Positions 54,570-64,000 of a stretch of 64,000 bases of DNA are shown in pieces. The notes under the pieces are model-generated. The model saw only the letters and a list, made by a program, of their open reading frames with translations, ran no database searches and was not told where the DNA came from. Every line of letters begins with the position of its first letter. The stretch's first letter is position 1. This DNA comes from Carallia brachiata. Lineage: Eukaryota; Streptophyta; Magnoliopsida; Malpighiales; Rhizophoraceae. The translations under genes were made by a program, and so were the position numbers. The DNA lies in the NCBI GenBank assembly GCA_021464245.1, contig JADCRB010000087.1, positions 116,692 to 180,691 of the forward strand, read 5' to 3'.

Positions 54570-56852
54570 ATGAGTACCTTCAGCAAGAATATTTCTTCCC
54601 TTTTCCCAATTTTTCTTTCATGGATTATTCTCTTTGCTTCCATAGGAAGCTCAATTTCAGTCGACAGATCAATACGCCTTGTCCACATGGACAAATCAGT
54701 CATGCCCAAATCGTTCAGTAGCCATCGAGACTGGTACACCTCCATTATAAACTCCCTCAAAACCAGTGACGCCGATTCACTTATATACATTTACGATGAA
54801 GCTGCTCATGGTTTTAGTGCAAAATTGTCTCCAAAGGAACTTGAGGCCTTGAGGAGAACTCCAGGATTCATTTCAGCTTATGAAGACAAGACGGTCACGG
54901 TTGACACCACCCACACTATTGAATTTCTTTCCTTAAATCCAAATTCTGGCCTGTGGCCTGCTTCAAATTATGGGGAAGATGTCATAATTGGTGTGATTGA
55001 TTCAGGAGTCTGGCCAGAGAGTGAGAGCTTCAAAGACGATGGCATGACTGCAGTACCATCCAGATGGAAAGGAATTTGTGAGGAAGGGCAAGAATTCAAT
55101 TCCTCTCTGTGTAATTCCAAGCTCATTGGAGCTAGATATTTCAACAAAGGTGTACTGGCAGCAAATCCTGGAATAAATATCAGCATGAATTCTGCCAGGG
55201 ATACTCTGGGGCATGGTACTCATACTTCTTCCACAGCTGCAGGAAACTATGTAGAAGATGCCTCATTTTTTGGCTATGCAGCGGGTACAGCCAGAGGCGT
55301 GGCTCCGCGTTCTCATGTGGCAATGTACAAGGTCCTCTGGGACGAGGGAAGATATGCTGCTGATGTTCTTGCTGGCATGGACAAAGCAATTTCTGATGGT
55401 GTTGATGTGATATCTATCTCTATGGGCTTCGATGACGTGCCGCTTTACAAGGATCCAATAGCAATTGCCTCATTTGCTGCTATGGAGAAGGGCGTGCTAG
55501 TCTCATCTTCAGCAGGAAACGAAGGGCCAGAGCTAGGTACCTTGCACAATGGTATCCCATGGGTCTTGACTGTTGCTGCAGGCACAATTGACCGGTCTTT
55601 CGCTGGGACATTGACTTTAGGCAATGGCCAAACTATCATTGGATGGACTCTGTTCCCAGCTAGTGCTTTCGTAGAAAATCAACCGCTTGTTTACAACAAG
55701 ACCTTCTCAGCATGCAACTCAACTAAATCGTTATCTCGAGCTCCGAATGGTATCATCATTTGCGATGACATTGGTTCTGTCTTCCGACAGATATATTCAA
55801 TTGCAAGATCACCAAATGTTGTTGCCGCTATATTTTTCTCAAATGATTTTTCCTTGTTTGAATATGGGAGTATTAATTGGCCTGGAGTTGTTCTCAGTCC
55901 CAACGATGCATTAGATGTTGTGCAGTATGCCACAACTGCTAGGAAACCTTTGGCTAGCATGAAGTTCCAGCAAACGATTGTTGGCACAAAGCCTGCTCCT
56001 GCAGCAGCTGTTTACACCTCAAGAGGTCCTGCACCGAGCTATCAAGGCATTTTGAAACCTGACATAATGGCACCTGGCTCATTTGTTTTGGCGTCCTGGA
56101 TCCCAAATGATTATACGGCAACAATTGGGCCAAATTTACTGTTATCCAGTAAATTCAATTTGATTTCTGGGACATCAATGGCTTGCCCTCATGCTTCGGG
56201 TGTGGCAGCTCTCCTAAAAGGCGCGCACCCAGAATGGAGCCCCGCAGCTATTCGGTCTGCCATGGTGACCACAGCAAACCCACTAGACAACACCCTTAAC
56301 CCCATTAGGGACAATGGTGGACTTTCTGAATATGCATCTCCATTGGCCATGGGCGCAGGCCAAATTGATCCTAACCGTGCATTAGACCCAGGTTTGATTT
56401 ATGATGCCACCCCACAAGACTATGTCAATCTCCTATGCTCAATGAACTACACAATGAACCAAATTTTGACCATCACCAGATCAAACAACTATTCTTGTTC
56501 AAAGCCTTCCCCTGACCTTAACTATCCATCATTCATTTTTCTCTATCACAACAAGACAGCATCTATGGCCAACCAAACATTTCAAAGGACAGTAACTAAT
56601 GTTGGACAAGATGTTGCTACCTATAAGGCCACGGTCACTGCTCCAAAGGGGACCATAGCTCAAGTTTCACCAAGTACCTTAATTTTCGCAAAGAAATATG
56701 AGAAGCAGAGTTATAATCTCACTATATGGTACACAAAGGAAGTCTCCCTCAACAGGCTTTCTTATGGTTCAGTTAATTGGATCGAGGAGAATGGAAAGCA
56801 CACGGTGAGGAGTCCCATTGTAATTTCACCCACCGTACGTGCTTGGGTTTGA
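54570..56852 (+). CDS. Subtilisin-like serine protease (plant SBT family, SBT1-type)
   Basis: A secreted plant subtilase, 760 aa, intronless and without lesions. The start is ATG 54570; a longer frame upstream begins only at GTG. Residues 1-36 form a signal peptide (hydrophobic SLFPIFLSWIILFASIGS). An I9 inhibitor prodomain follows to about residue 115 (VHMDKSVMPKSF .. AHGFSAKLS). The S8 domain has Asp144 (VIDSGVWPES), His215 (GHGTHTSS), Asn317 (SAGNEGP) and Ser536 (SGTSMACPH). The inserted protease-associated domain lies between Asn317 and Ser536. The C-terminal fibronectin III-like domain begins about residue 650 (DLNYPSF, RTVTNVG). All catalytic residues are present. Such enzymes act in the cell wall; the substrate cannot be told. 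The giant MULE ends about 0.3 kb upstream, so its insertion may affect the promoter. Confidence 0.96.
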   Translation: MSTFSKNISSLFPIFLSWIILFASIGSSISVDRSIRLVHMDKSVMPKSFSSHRDWYTSIINSLKTSDADSLIYIYDEAAHGFSAKLSPKELEALRRTPGFISAYEDKTVTVDTTHTIEFLSLNPNSGLWPASNYGEDVIIGVIDSGVWPESESFKDDGMTAVPSRWKGICEEGQEFNSSLCNSKLIGARYFNKGVLAANPGINISMNSARDTLGHGTHTSSTAAGNYVEDASFFGYAAGTARGVAPRSHVAMYKVLWDEGRYAADVLAGMDKAISDGVDVISISMGFDDVPLYKDPIAIASFAAMEKGVLVSSSAGNEGPELGTLHNGIPWVLTVAAGTIDRSFAGTLTLGNGQTIIGWTLFPASAFVENQPLVYNKTFSACNSTKSLSRAPNGIIICDDIGSVFRQIYSIARSPNVVAAIFFSNDFSLFEYGSINWPGVVLSPNDALDVVQYATTARKPLASMKFQQTIVGTKPAPAAAVYTSRGPAPSYQGILKPDIMAPGSFVLASWIPNDYTATIGPNLLLSSKFNLISGTSMACPHASGVAALLKGAHPEWSPAAIRSAMVTTANPLDNTLNPIRDNGGLSEYASPLAMGAGQIDPNRALDPGLIYDATPQDYVNLLCSMNYTMNQILTITRSNNYSCSKPSPDLNYPSFIFLYHNKTASMANQTFQRTVTNVGQDVATYKATVTAPKGTIAQVSPSTLIFAKKYEKQSYNLTIWYTKEVSLNRLSYGSVNWIEENGKHTVRSPIVISPTVRAWV

Positions 56853-57131
56853 AACTTTGATGCTGTCGTCTACAATAATTTAATTTGGTGAAATGTAGAT
56901 TTTCCTTCCCCTCAATTTCGACTCTATGAAATATTTGTCGCAATAATCAGTCTTTGTATCTTAAAGTCTGCGTTGTGGTTGTCAGCTTTGAGTAAAATTA
57001 GCGCTTTTGATTTTCACTTTGTGGAATTTCATTTCATTTCATAAAACATAGATCGGCCGTTGAGTTTTTTGTTTTTTTTTTTTGAATGAGAAAGTAAAGA
57101 AAAATCAAAGAAGACATAAGCAGTACTAAAC
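56853..57131. other. 3' flank of the subtilase gene
   Basis: Likely 3' UTR and terminator region; no other gene. Confidence 0.5.
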
Positions 57132-57139
57132 AAGCCTCC

Positions 57140-58119
57140 TAGATATGTCAAATGAGGTATGCCGTATCCGGTATGACCTAAGTTTTTTTTAAATTCACTT
57201 ATTTCTTATTGTACTTTGATACGATCCATTTATTTTTCATGTCATATTTGAAAATTTAGATAATAAGTCTGATACAATTCATAAGTTCAAGCACTATGAG
57301 TTGGTGTCGTGTCGTACTTACGCCACTCACCGTGCTGTGCTTGAACCACTTGTCGTGCCGTAATTGGATCACTTACCTTATCGTGTTTAAGTCTTTAATT
57401 GTGTCTAAACTGTGATGTGCTTAAATTATTAATCATATTTAAATCGAATCGTGTTTATGTCACTCATTATTTTAAAATAGAATCATACATTTTTATAAAT
57501 AAATAAATATAAAATTTAAGTGAAAAATAAAAAAATATAATTTTTTATTATTAAATATTTAAATTCAAGGTTTAAAATAACCAACTACAAAAGTGAAATA
57601 TCACATATAATTTTTTATTAAAATTTAAATAAGTATATTATATAAATATTGTCTCTACTTTCTATAATTCATGATTTAAAAAATAAAAAATAAAAAACTC
57701 TTATGAAATGATAATATATTCTGTTCTATTAAATAAAAATTAAAAATAAAAAAAATGTAAATCATTACATTTAGTTTGATAAAAGAGATTTGTACTTTAT
57801 CCTATTGAACTATAGTTTAAGGCTTGTTGCTTATTCTTTTTATTTTGATTTTAAACTCATTTTTAAAAGGGGTCGTATTGGTTAGTTTATGGGTTGTGCT
57901 TGAGATGTGCCTAACCTCAGGTCGTGCCTAAGTCTAGGCCCAACATGGGCCGAGTCGGGCCCAACCCATAGGCCAAAAAATACAATTTCAGCCCAAGCCC
58001 TAACATTGATCATGCTTAACTCGAGTATGATACTATATAATACGAATTGTGTCTGGCACAATCTATGTTAGGTTGGGATAGACTGATCCATAGGCCACCT
58101 TAGTCAATTGACATGTCTA
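57140..58119. mobile_element. hAT-type MITE, 980 bp
   Basis: The ends tagatatgtcaaatga and tcaattgacatgtcta are inverted repeats. The flanks aagcctcc (57132-57139) and tagcctcc (58120-58127) match at seven of eight bases. The interior is AT-rich with a gtcgtgtcgta / gtcgggccca block; no transposase. The termini resemble, but are not the same family as, the elements at 27.2 and 35.9 kb. Confidence 0.85.
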
Positions 58120-58127
58120 TAGCCTCC

Positions 58128-60090
58128 TCTAGGATAGCAACACCTCTCATATCCCTAAAAATGAATTCTTGAATTTAACAGTGTGATTTTTACTTCTAAT
58201 TCTGATTATTAGTGGTATAACAATCATTTTTTTCAAAAAACTTTATTTCTTCTCATTTGGCTAAGTCAGGAATCAGAGTCATTAAAGAGGAACGGGGGTA
58301 AACTAGTATAGGCTATTTGATTTTTTTTTTTAAAGTTGGATTGGGGGAGGTTATTTAGATTTAAGATTTAATTCAGAGTTAATATAAAAAAATTATCATC
58401 TTTTCATTATTTAAAATTTAGTATATTTTTTAAAAAATAAAAAATTTAACATAATTAAATTATTTAATAACAAATTTAATACACTTTTAATTGAAATTAA
58501 CAAAATTTATTAGTATGCATGTGTGGTACATCTTAAGCAAACAATGAAATATACTGTAACCCATGTCAACACGCCAATCGAGAACTCTGACTAATCAAAA
58601 TCTTTTAATTCGCTAATTCTTTTTTTCTTTTTTTGGTAAGATAATTCGCTAATTCTTGTTATCAAATGTGTATTTAATCCTAGGCAACCAGGCCCAGGGT
58701 CAAGTTGCTAGGAGCTCCGACATGCATGGACTCTCCCCTGGCTGTTGCCCGAGAATGGAAGTAGAACAGCTCCACAAAACTCTTCTAATGTTAACCCTTG
58801 GCATTATGTATTCTAAAAATATTTGCCTTCGTCTATTTTTCAATTTATGCAAAAACATTTAGAGGCCACATCAATGGACTTGCCATTTTCTTACTACCCC
58901 AAAAGGCTGGCCAATCATTATTGTTCTCCTATTAATCACTTCTTTCTGATCTCATTGGCTAGAGCTAGAAATGCTTTACAATTATAGCTAAGCATTGACG
59001 TTATCATGCACGCGTTATCACAATCAGCCTTCTTCTTTTCCACCGGACATCTGCTTTTATACTGGCATGCCATTATCAGCATGGCTCAACACAATGAAAA
59101 TGATGTTTCTCAATTAAGCGGTTGGTGGAATTATAGTATTTCTCATATTTTGTTACTCTCTCCGAACAACATACAAACATTTTATTGCAAAAATGTCACA
59201 ATAATAATACATATGCTTTCAAAATACCAACCCTTATCTCAATATGTGTAAATAAAAAATCGTTGCCTTCACAGGAAATTTTTATTATGTATGTGTTTGT
59301 TACTTTTTATTTTATCTATAAAAAGACATATTAAGTTATGAGCTGTACAAGAGGTAATTTTTTTTCTCTCTTGTAAATTTTGCATGTTCTTCTTAAGATT
59401 TGAATTTAAAATCTTTAAGATGAATGTCTAAATTATTATTATTATTATTATCGTCGAGTGAATGTCTAAATTATTATAAACCCATTATTGCTGCTTGCTT
59501 ACATCTATGGAAATAGTCTTAAAGTTGTCAGTTTCGATATATACTAACAAAAGGAAATTATTGTGCAGATTTCATAACTAACTTTAATATTGTATCAGAT
59601 TCTTCGTTTTAAGTTTGCGAGTTCCCTCTATCAGGACTTCAAAATTTCATCTTTGTAGACATGATTAGTGTAACTCTTTAACTAGGAGAGGCAGTTACAT
59701 CGTCTGTTCCTGCATTTTTTGTTTTGTTTCTATTTTTTATTCCATTAGTCATAAAAAAATGTAACTATTAAGGCATCCCATTAGAAACATTGTAATTCTT
59801 AGTCATGCAGCCCTCCAAAAGCAAATGAATAGGAGGAAACAAAAATCTACACGCCTAAATTTTGGTCACCGTCTATCTAGATTTGATCACCGTCTTTAAT
59901 TAGATCACTTTTAGATAAGTTGGACATATTCATTCCAATACAATCCATGCCCCTTGGCTTTTATTAAATCACTACACGCTTATTTTATTCTAAATATCTT
60001 TATTTTTTATTCGATCATTCTGTCCTTCTTATAGCGGTAACACCTCTATTTCACTTGTTCTTTTGGGCACGTTGTTCCTTGATCACCCAA
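58128..60090. other. Intergenic, no gene seen
   Basis: AT-rich DNA with short open frames (for example 58656-58862 and 59006-59251) that lack recognisable domains. Confidence 0.4.
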
Positions 60091-60099
60091 TATTTTCTA

Positions 60100-61464
60100 G
60101 GGTTAATTCCCAAAAAATTCATGAACTTTTCGTTTTTTGTCAAATCTATTATGAACTTTTATTTTTGTTGAATATATCACGAACTCTTCTATTTGGTATA
60201 AATCTATCATGCCGTTATATCAAGTGGACGGACTCCGTTAGTATGCTGACGTGGCACCCGTACGTGGCACAAACTGCCACGTGGACCCTAATTTAATATT
60301 ATTTTTACTGTTAAGCACTGTTCACACAGTAAAAATAATAAAAAATTAATATTTTACTCTTTGCACAGTAAAATTTGGGTAAAAACTAATTTATTTTTTT
60401 AAAAGATAAAATATTTTTAAAATTAGATATAAAAATAAGTAAAATTTATTCAAATAATTTTTAAAATGAACAGAAGCTAAATTAATGAAATAATTTTCTT
60501 AATTATTTTTTTGTTAGCATTTGAAATGAGAAGATGAAAAAATCAAAAAGTTTATTTAAAGTTCGTAAGGAATAAAAAGCAACAAGAATAAGTAAGGGAA
60601 TCTGGATATTTATTCCAGACTATTTTGGTGCAATAAGGAAATCCGGATATTTATTTCATTCTAGAGTTTTTTTTTATTAATTAAAATAACCCACAAAGTA
60701 TACGTACAACACAAAAATAAGCAAAAGAAGGTGGATAAAGTGACGAACAGATTTTGAGTGAAAAAAATAAAAATTCTGTTGGTCAATTTGCCAAAAGAAG
60801 TTCATAGTCGTATTTTTTTGAGAATTAAAATAAAATTAAAATAATATAAATTGTTAAATAACAGTATTTTATAAAAAAAATAAATGAATAAATAAGTTGT
60901 AAAATTATAAAATATTATTTAAAATACAATTATACGGTAATAATTTTTGTGAAAAGATGACATTTTCCTCATTTCAATTATATGAACTTTTCTTTTTATT
61001 CCTTACGGACTTTAAATAAACTTTTTTATTTTTTCATCTTCTCATTTCCAATGCTGACAAAAAAATAATAAAGAAAATTATTTCATTCATTTAATTTTTA
61101 TTCATTTTAAAAATTATTTGAATAAATTTTACTTATTTTTACATCTAATTTTAAAAATATCTTATCTTTTAAAAAAATAAATTATTTTTTACTCAATTTT
61201 TACTATGCAAACAGTAAAAATATTAATTTTTTACTGTGTAAACAATTTCAATACAATAAAAATAATATTAAATTATCGTCCACGTGGCAGTTTGTGCCAC
61301 GTAAGGGTGACACGTCAGCATACTAACAGAGTCCGTCCACTTGATATAACGACATGATATATTTATACAAAATAGAAGAGTTCGTGATATATTCAGTAAA
61401 AACAAAAGTTCATGATAGATTTAACAAAAAACGAAAAGTTCATGGTTTTTTTGGGAATTAACCC
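60100..61464. mobile_element. Foldback MULE with ~480-bp inverted arms
   Basis: Starts gggttaattcccaaaaaatt and ends with its inverse. The arms (about 60100-60580 and 60985-61464) stay complementary almost throughout, including gacggactccgttagtatgc against gcatactaacagagtccgtc and ccacgtggca against tgccacgtgg. The flanking tattttcta at 60091-60099 and 61465-61473 is a perfect 9-bp target duplication, the Mutator hallmark. No transposase; a ~400-bp AT-rich loop. Confidence 0.95.
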
Positions 61465-61473
61465 TATTTTCTA

Positions 61474-62624
61474 ATGTACAATATCACAAGCCTGATTGTT
61501 ATTTGATAGTATTTATCCGCAATTACGTATTAATTTCTTATAACATATTTTATCAGTTTTGTTGCAGAAATAAATAAGGCCGTCGTAATATGTATATCAA
61601 AATATGGATGCCAAACTTTTTTGTTTGGCAAAACATATACGGATAGAAAGAAAAAAAAAAAACAAACAAAGAAAAATTATAGTGCAATTAATAGACAGAT
61701 GAATGTAATTAGAAATTAATATTTGTAATAAAAATGAACGTATTTTTCATTAATTTTATATTGTTGACGACAACATTTAATTGTATAAATTAATCAGTCG
61801 ATTAAACTATAACTATCCCTCGTGTATTTTTCCCCATCTCTAACAATTTTGTGTCGTATAATATTCCTGCGCACATCTCTATTTTAGTCAAATAGCTCTC
61901 GTCATATGAAGAGCATACTCCCATATATTTCTCTCTTTGAATGGTAGAGCTTAAATAACCGAACTGGTGGCATTGAAGGACTTATGCACCAATTAATAGT
62001 GTGTATTACCACTAGTGATAGATCCAAAAAAATTTTCAAGCGGTAAACTTTATATATTAAAATAAAATAAGAAAAATTAATATATATAATAAAAAAATTA
62101 TATAAATTATTCGGAATAATAAATATTATAATTATATCTTCTAATTTCTAATGTTTTGCAATTTTCTTTTTTATTTTTTATACAGTCAAATACAATTTTT
62201 TCTAAATAAATAATCATTTATTTTTTTAGTCATTTATCTCTCATGTGATTGTATAATAAATTTTATATGGTATTCATTGTAAAAACTGTTATAAATGGTA
62301 AAATTGAAGTCTTTTATGACCAAATATATATTTAAATATACAATGTGTTTTTGAATATTTTTTCATTGCTAATAATTTATTTCATTAAAAGATAAAAAAT
62401 CAAAAAAAAATAATATGAATATAATGTCAAATAATTTAGAAATAATGAAAATAATTTTAGTCAATACATTACAAATGAGTTGTTAAGGATAGGAAAGGCT
62501 TGAACTTTGGCTTAAGGAATTGGGGAGAGGGCAACTTTGCCACTGGACTTTTCCAAAAAATGAGGGCGGCAATTGCCCCCAGCTTACATTGGATCTATCC
62601 ATGCTTCTAATATTAATAATATTT
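61474..62624. other. Intergenic, no gene seen
   Basis: AT-rich DNA without coding signals. Confidence 0.4.
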
Positions 62625-62633
62625 AAAATGCAT

Positions 62634-63460
62634 ATTTTTTTTTGACCAAAAGGGAAATATTTTATAAAAATGCCACATAAGTACACAGTAGAGAAGCATC
62701 ATGTTCCAACATACAGATAAAAAGCCCAAATATAAACACCATAAACCAAAGATCCAGCCCATACCAAAAAGATGGTCTAAAGTAGAGCCCATGCACTCCA
62801 ACGAACTAAAGAACCACCCAAGCAGCGAGCGACCTACCCCGGGAACGCCCAAAGGCCAACAGTTAACCCTAAAGACACCCAAATTCCACCACCACCACAG
62901 TAGGCAGCAATGAGCAAGCAACACCTAACGCTCGAGAAAAAGGCTCCAACTGCTACAATCGGACACTGGAAAAAGCACCCAAGAGGAACAACACCCCAGC
63001 TGCCACAACTCCTCGTCGAACGAGCCAAACACGTGAATTATTACGGCTACAACAGGGAGCAAACTGGTTAAAGCCGCCACTGAAACCGGCTAAGAACTAG
63101 ATGGAGCGCTCAAAGCCAAAACCAGAGCCATCAATGGAACCCTGTACACAAGCTGGCGACTATCAAAGGCAGATCCCTCGCTCCCACACCCAACCCCAGG
63201 GGCGGCGAAGGAGTAGGGGACCCGGGAAAGCAACTGATGGAACGAAGCAGCCCCCAAACAACAACACCACTAGATCGACTGAAAAAAACCAAAAGTCCAA
63301 ACAGAAACACAACCAGAGACCAAAAACAGCCTGCCAAAGGGGATAAAGGGCACAGAGACCCACCAAACGGACAGGCCGTACCAGAGAGCTCCCCACCACC
63401 TCTTGGTGCACGTTAGTAAAATGTGGCGCACGGTAGAGAGGAATGGAAAGTCCCAAAAAA
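62634..63460 (-). mobile_element. 5'-truncated LINE (L1-type) 3' end
   Basis: On the minus strand the body is G/T-rich (tgggtgctttttcc, tttgggctttttatctgta) and ends ttcccttttggtc followed by an A run (the T run at about 62635-62642 on the plus strand), as plant L1 elements do. Flanks aaaatgcat at 62625-62633 and 63461-63469 are identical 9-bp target duplications. The minus-strand open frames are hydrophobic products of composition; no reverse transcriptase motif remains. Confidence 0.82.
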
Positions 63461-63469
63461 AAAATGCAT

Positions 63470-64000
63470 CTTCTCTCTTTGTCCAATGCAACTTAAAATT
63501 TTTAGATTCTACGCTATTACTTCGAAATTTTAATTTATGTTCTAATATTTTCTAATATTATACATCAAGATGATATCACCTGTAAATGGTGCGCATTAGG
63601 AAATATTGTCATGAATTCATCCAAAATTAGCGCAAATTAAAAAAAAAAAAGATTTAGAGCAAACTCGTGGGTAGACCAACCACGATCGAAACCCCAGCTC
63701 GTGTCGCATTATCATTTTATATTATATTTAGTTGATTATCAAGTGGAACAAGTCCTCTAATATTGACTTTGGTGTCTGTGGTTTGCTTTTTCGCCTTATC
63801 ATTGATAGTTATGTGCCACATTTACTAGTTTATTTGAAGAAATTAACTTGGTCCTCAACCAAGTCATGACTTACCTTGAAAATGAAATATTATCACATTG
63901 TTGTGGGCTCCAACGCCTCCAATCAGTAATACTTTGTCTGGTTATACTCGAACCAATTGATCCACTTTTAGACTAAACCAGGGATTCAAGCCCCACCCTC
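63470..64000. other. Intergenic, no gene seen
   Basis: No supported feature to the end of the window. Confidence 0.4.

Noticed and set aside
62613..63491. Several 60-110-codon frames on both strands
   Set aside because: They overlap the G/T-rich LINE tail and show no reverse-transcriptase motif.
1..64000. tRNA, rRNA or CRISPR features
   Set aside because: Only SINE-like A/B boxes were found; no cloverleaf, rRNA segment or regularly spaced repeat array is visible.

Overview
The window reads as nuclear DNA of a eudicot plant. It is AT-rich, with GT-AG introns, plant-type genes (BAHD acyltransferase, NQR-type quinone reductase, subtilase) and many plant transposons. No bacterial-style operons, CRISPR arrays, rRNAs or convincing tRNAs were seen. 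All exon models were spliced by eye from the sequence.

Layout. 0-3 kb: AT-rich DNA with two diverged ~330-bp direct repeats. 3.3-4.7 kb: a BAHD acyltransferase gene broken by two single-base frameshifts. 7.2-16.4 kb: a graveyard of intron-bearing fragments of unrelated genes: ATM kinase (minus), the C-terminus of DNA topoisomerase I (plus, active-site Tyr replaced by Ser), and one or more unrecognised genes (minus). 16.575-26.564 kb: a full-length, decayed 9,990-bp LTR retrotransposon of the Ty3/gypsy Tat type (two RNase H domains). Its integrase core is deleted, and a WUSCHEL-related (WOX) homeodomain reading frame sits between pol and the 3' LTR. 28.9-34.7 kb: a tandem pair of NQR genes; the first is intact, the second has two nonsense codons and a frameshift. 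35.5-36.5 kb: a short retroposon and a hAT MITE, each with target-site duplications.

37.03-54.27 kb is best explained as one very large Mutator-like element (MULE, ~17.2 kb) bounded by degenerate inverted repeats. It carries a FAR1/MULE/SWIM transposase gene on the plus strand with frame lesions. Convergent to it, on the minus strand, is a 16-exon gene whose exons total 2,907 nt (968 codons plus stop) and stay open throughout. This gene encodes an HMG-box-like segment, a helical domain typical of plant Ulp1-type transposon genes, and a C48 (Ulp1-like) cysteine protease with all four catalytic-site residues. A third, 202-aa gene of unknown function lies between them. About 0.3 kb beyond the element is an intact, intronless subtilase (760 aa).

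57-64 kb: a 980-bp hAT MITE, a 1,365-bp foldback MULE with long inverted repeats and a perfect 9-bp target duplication, and a 5'-truncated LINE tail.

The apparently working host genes are NQR-1 and the subtilase. The BAHD gene may be functional if its two single-base lesions are sequencing errors. The most unusual content is the MULE with an intact HMG/C48 gene and the retrotransposon carrying a WOX homeodomain.
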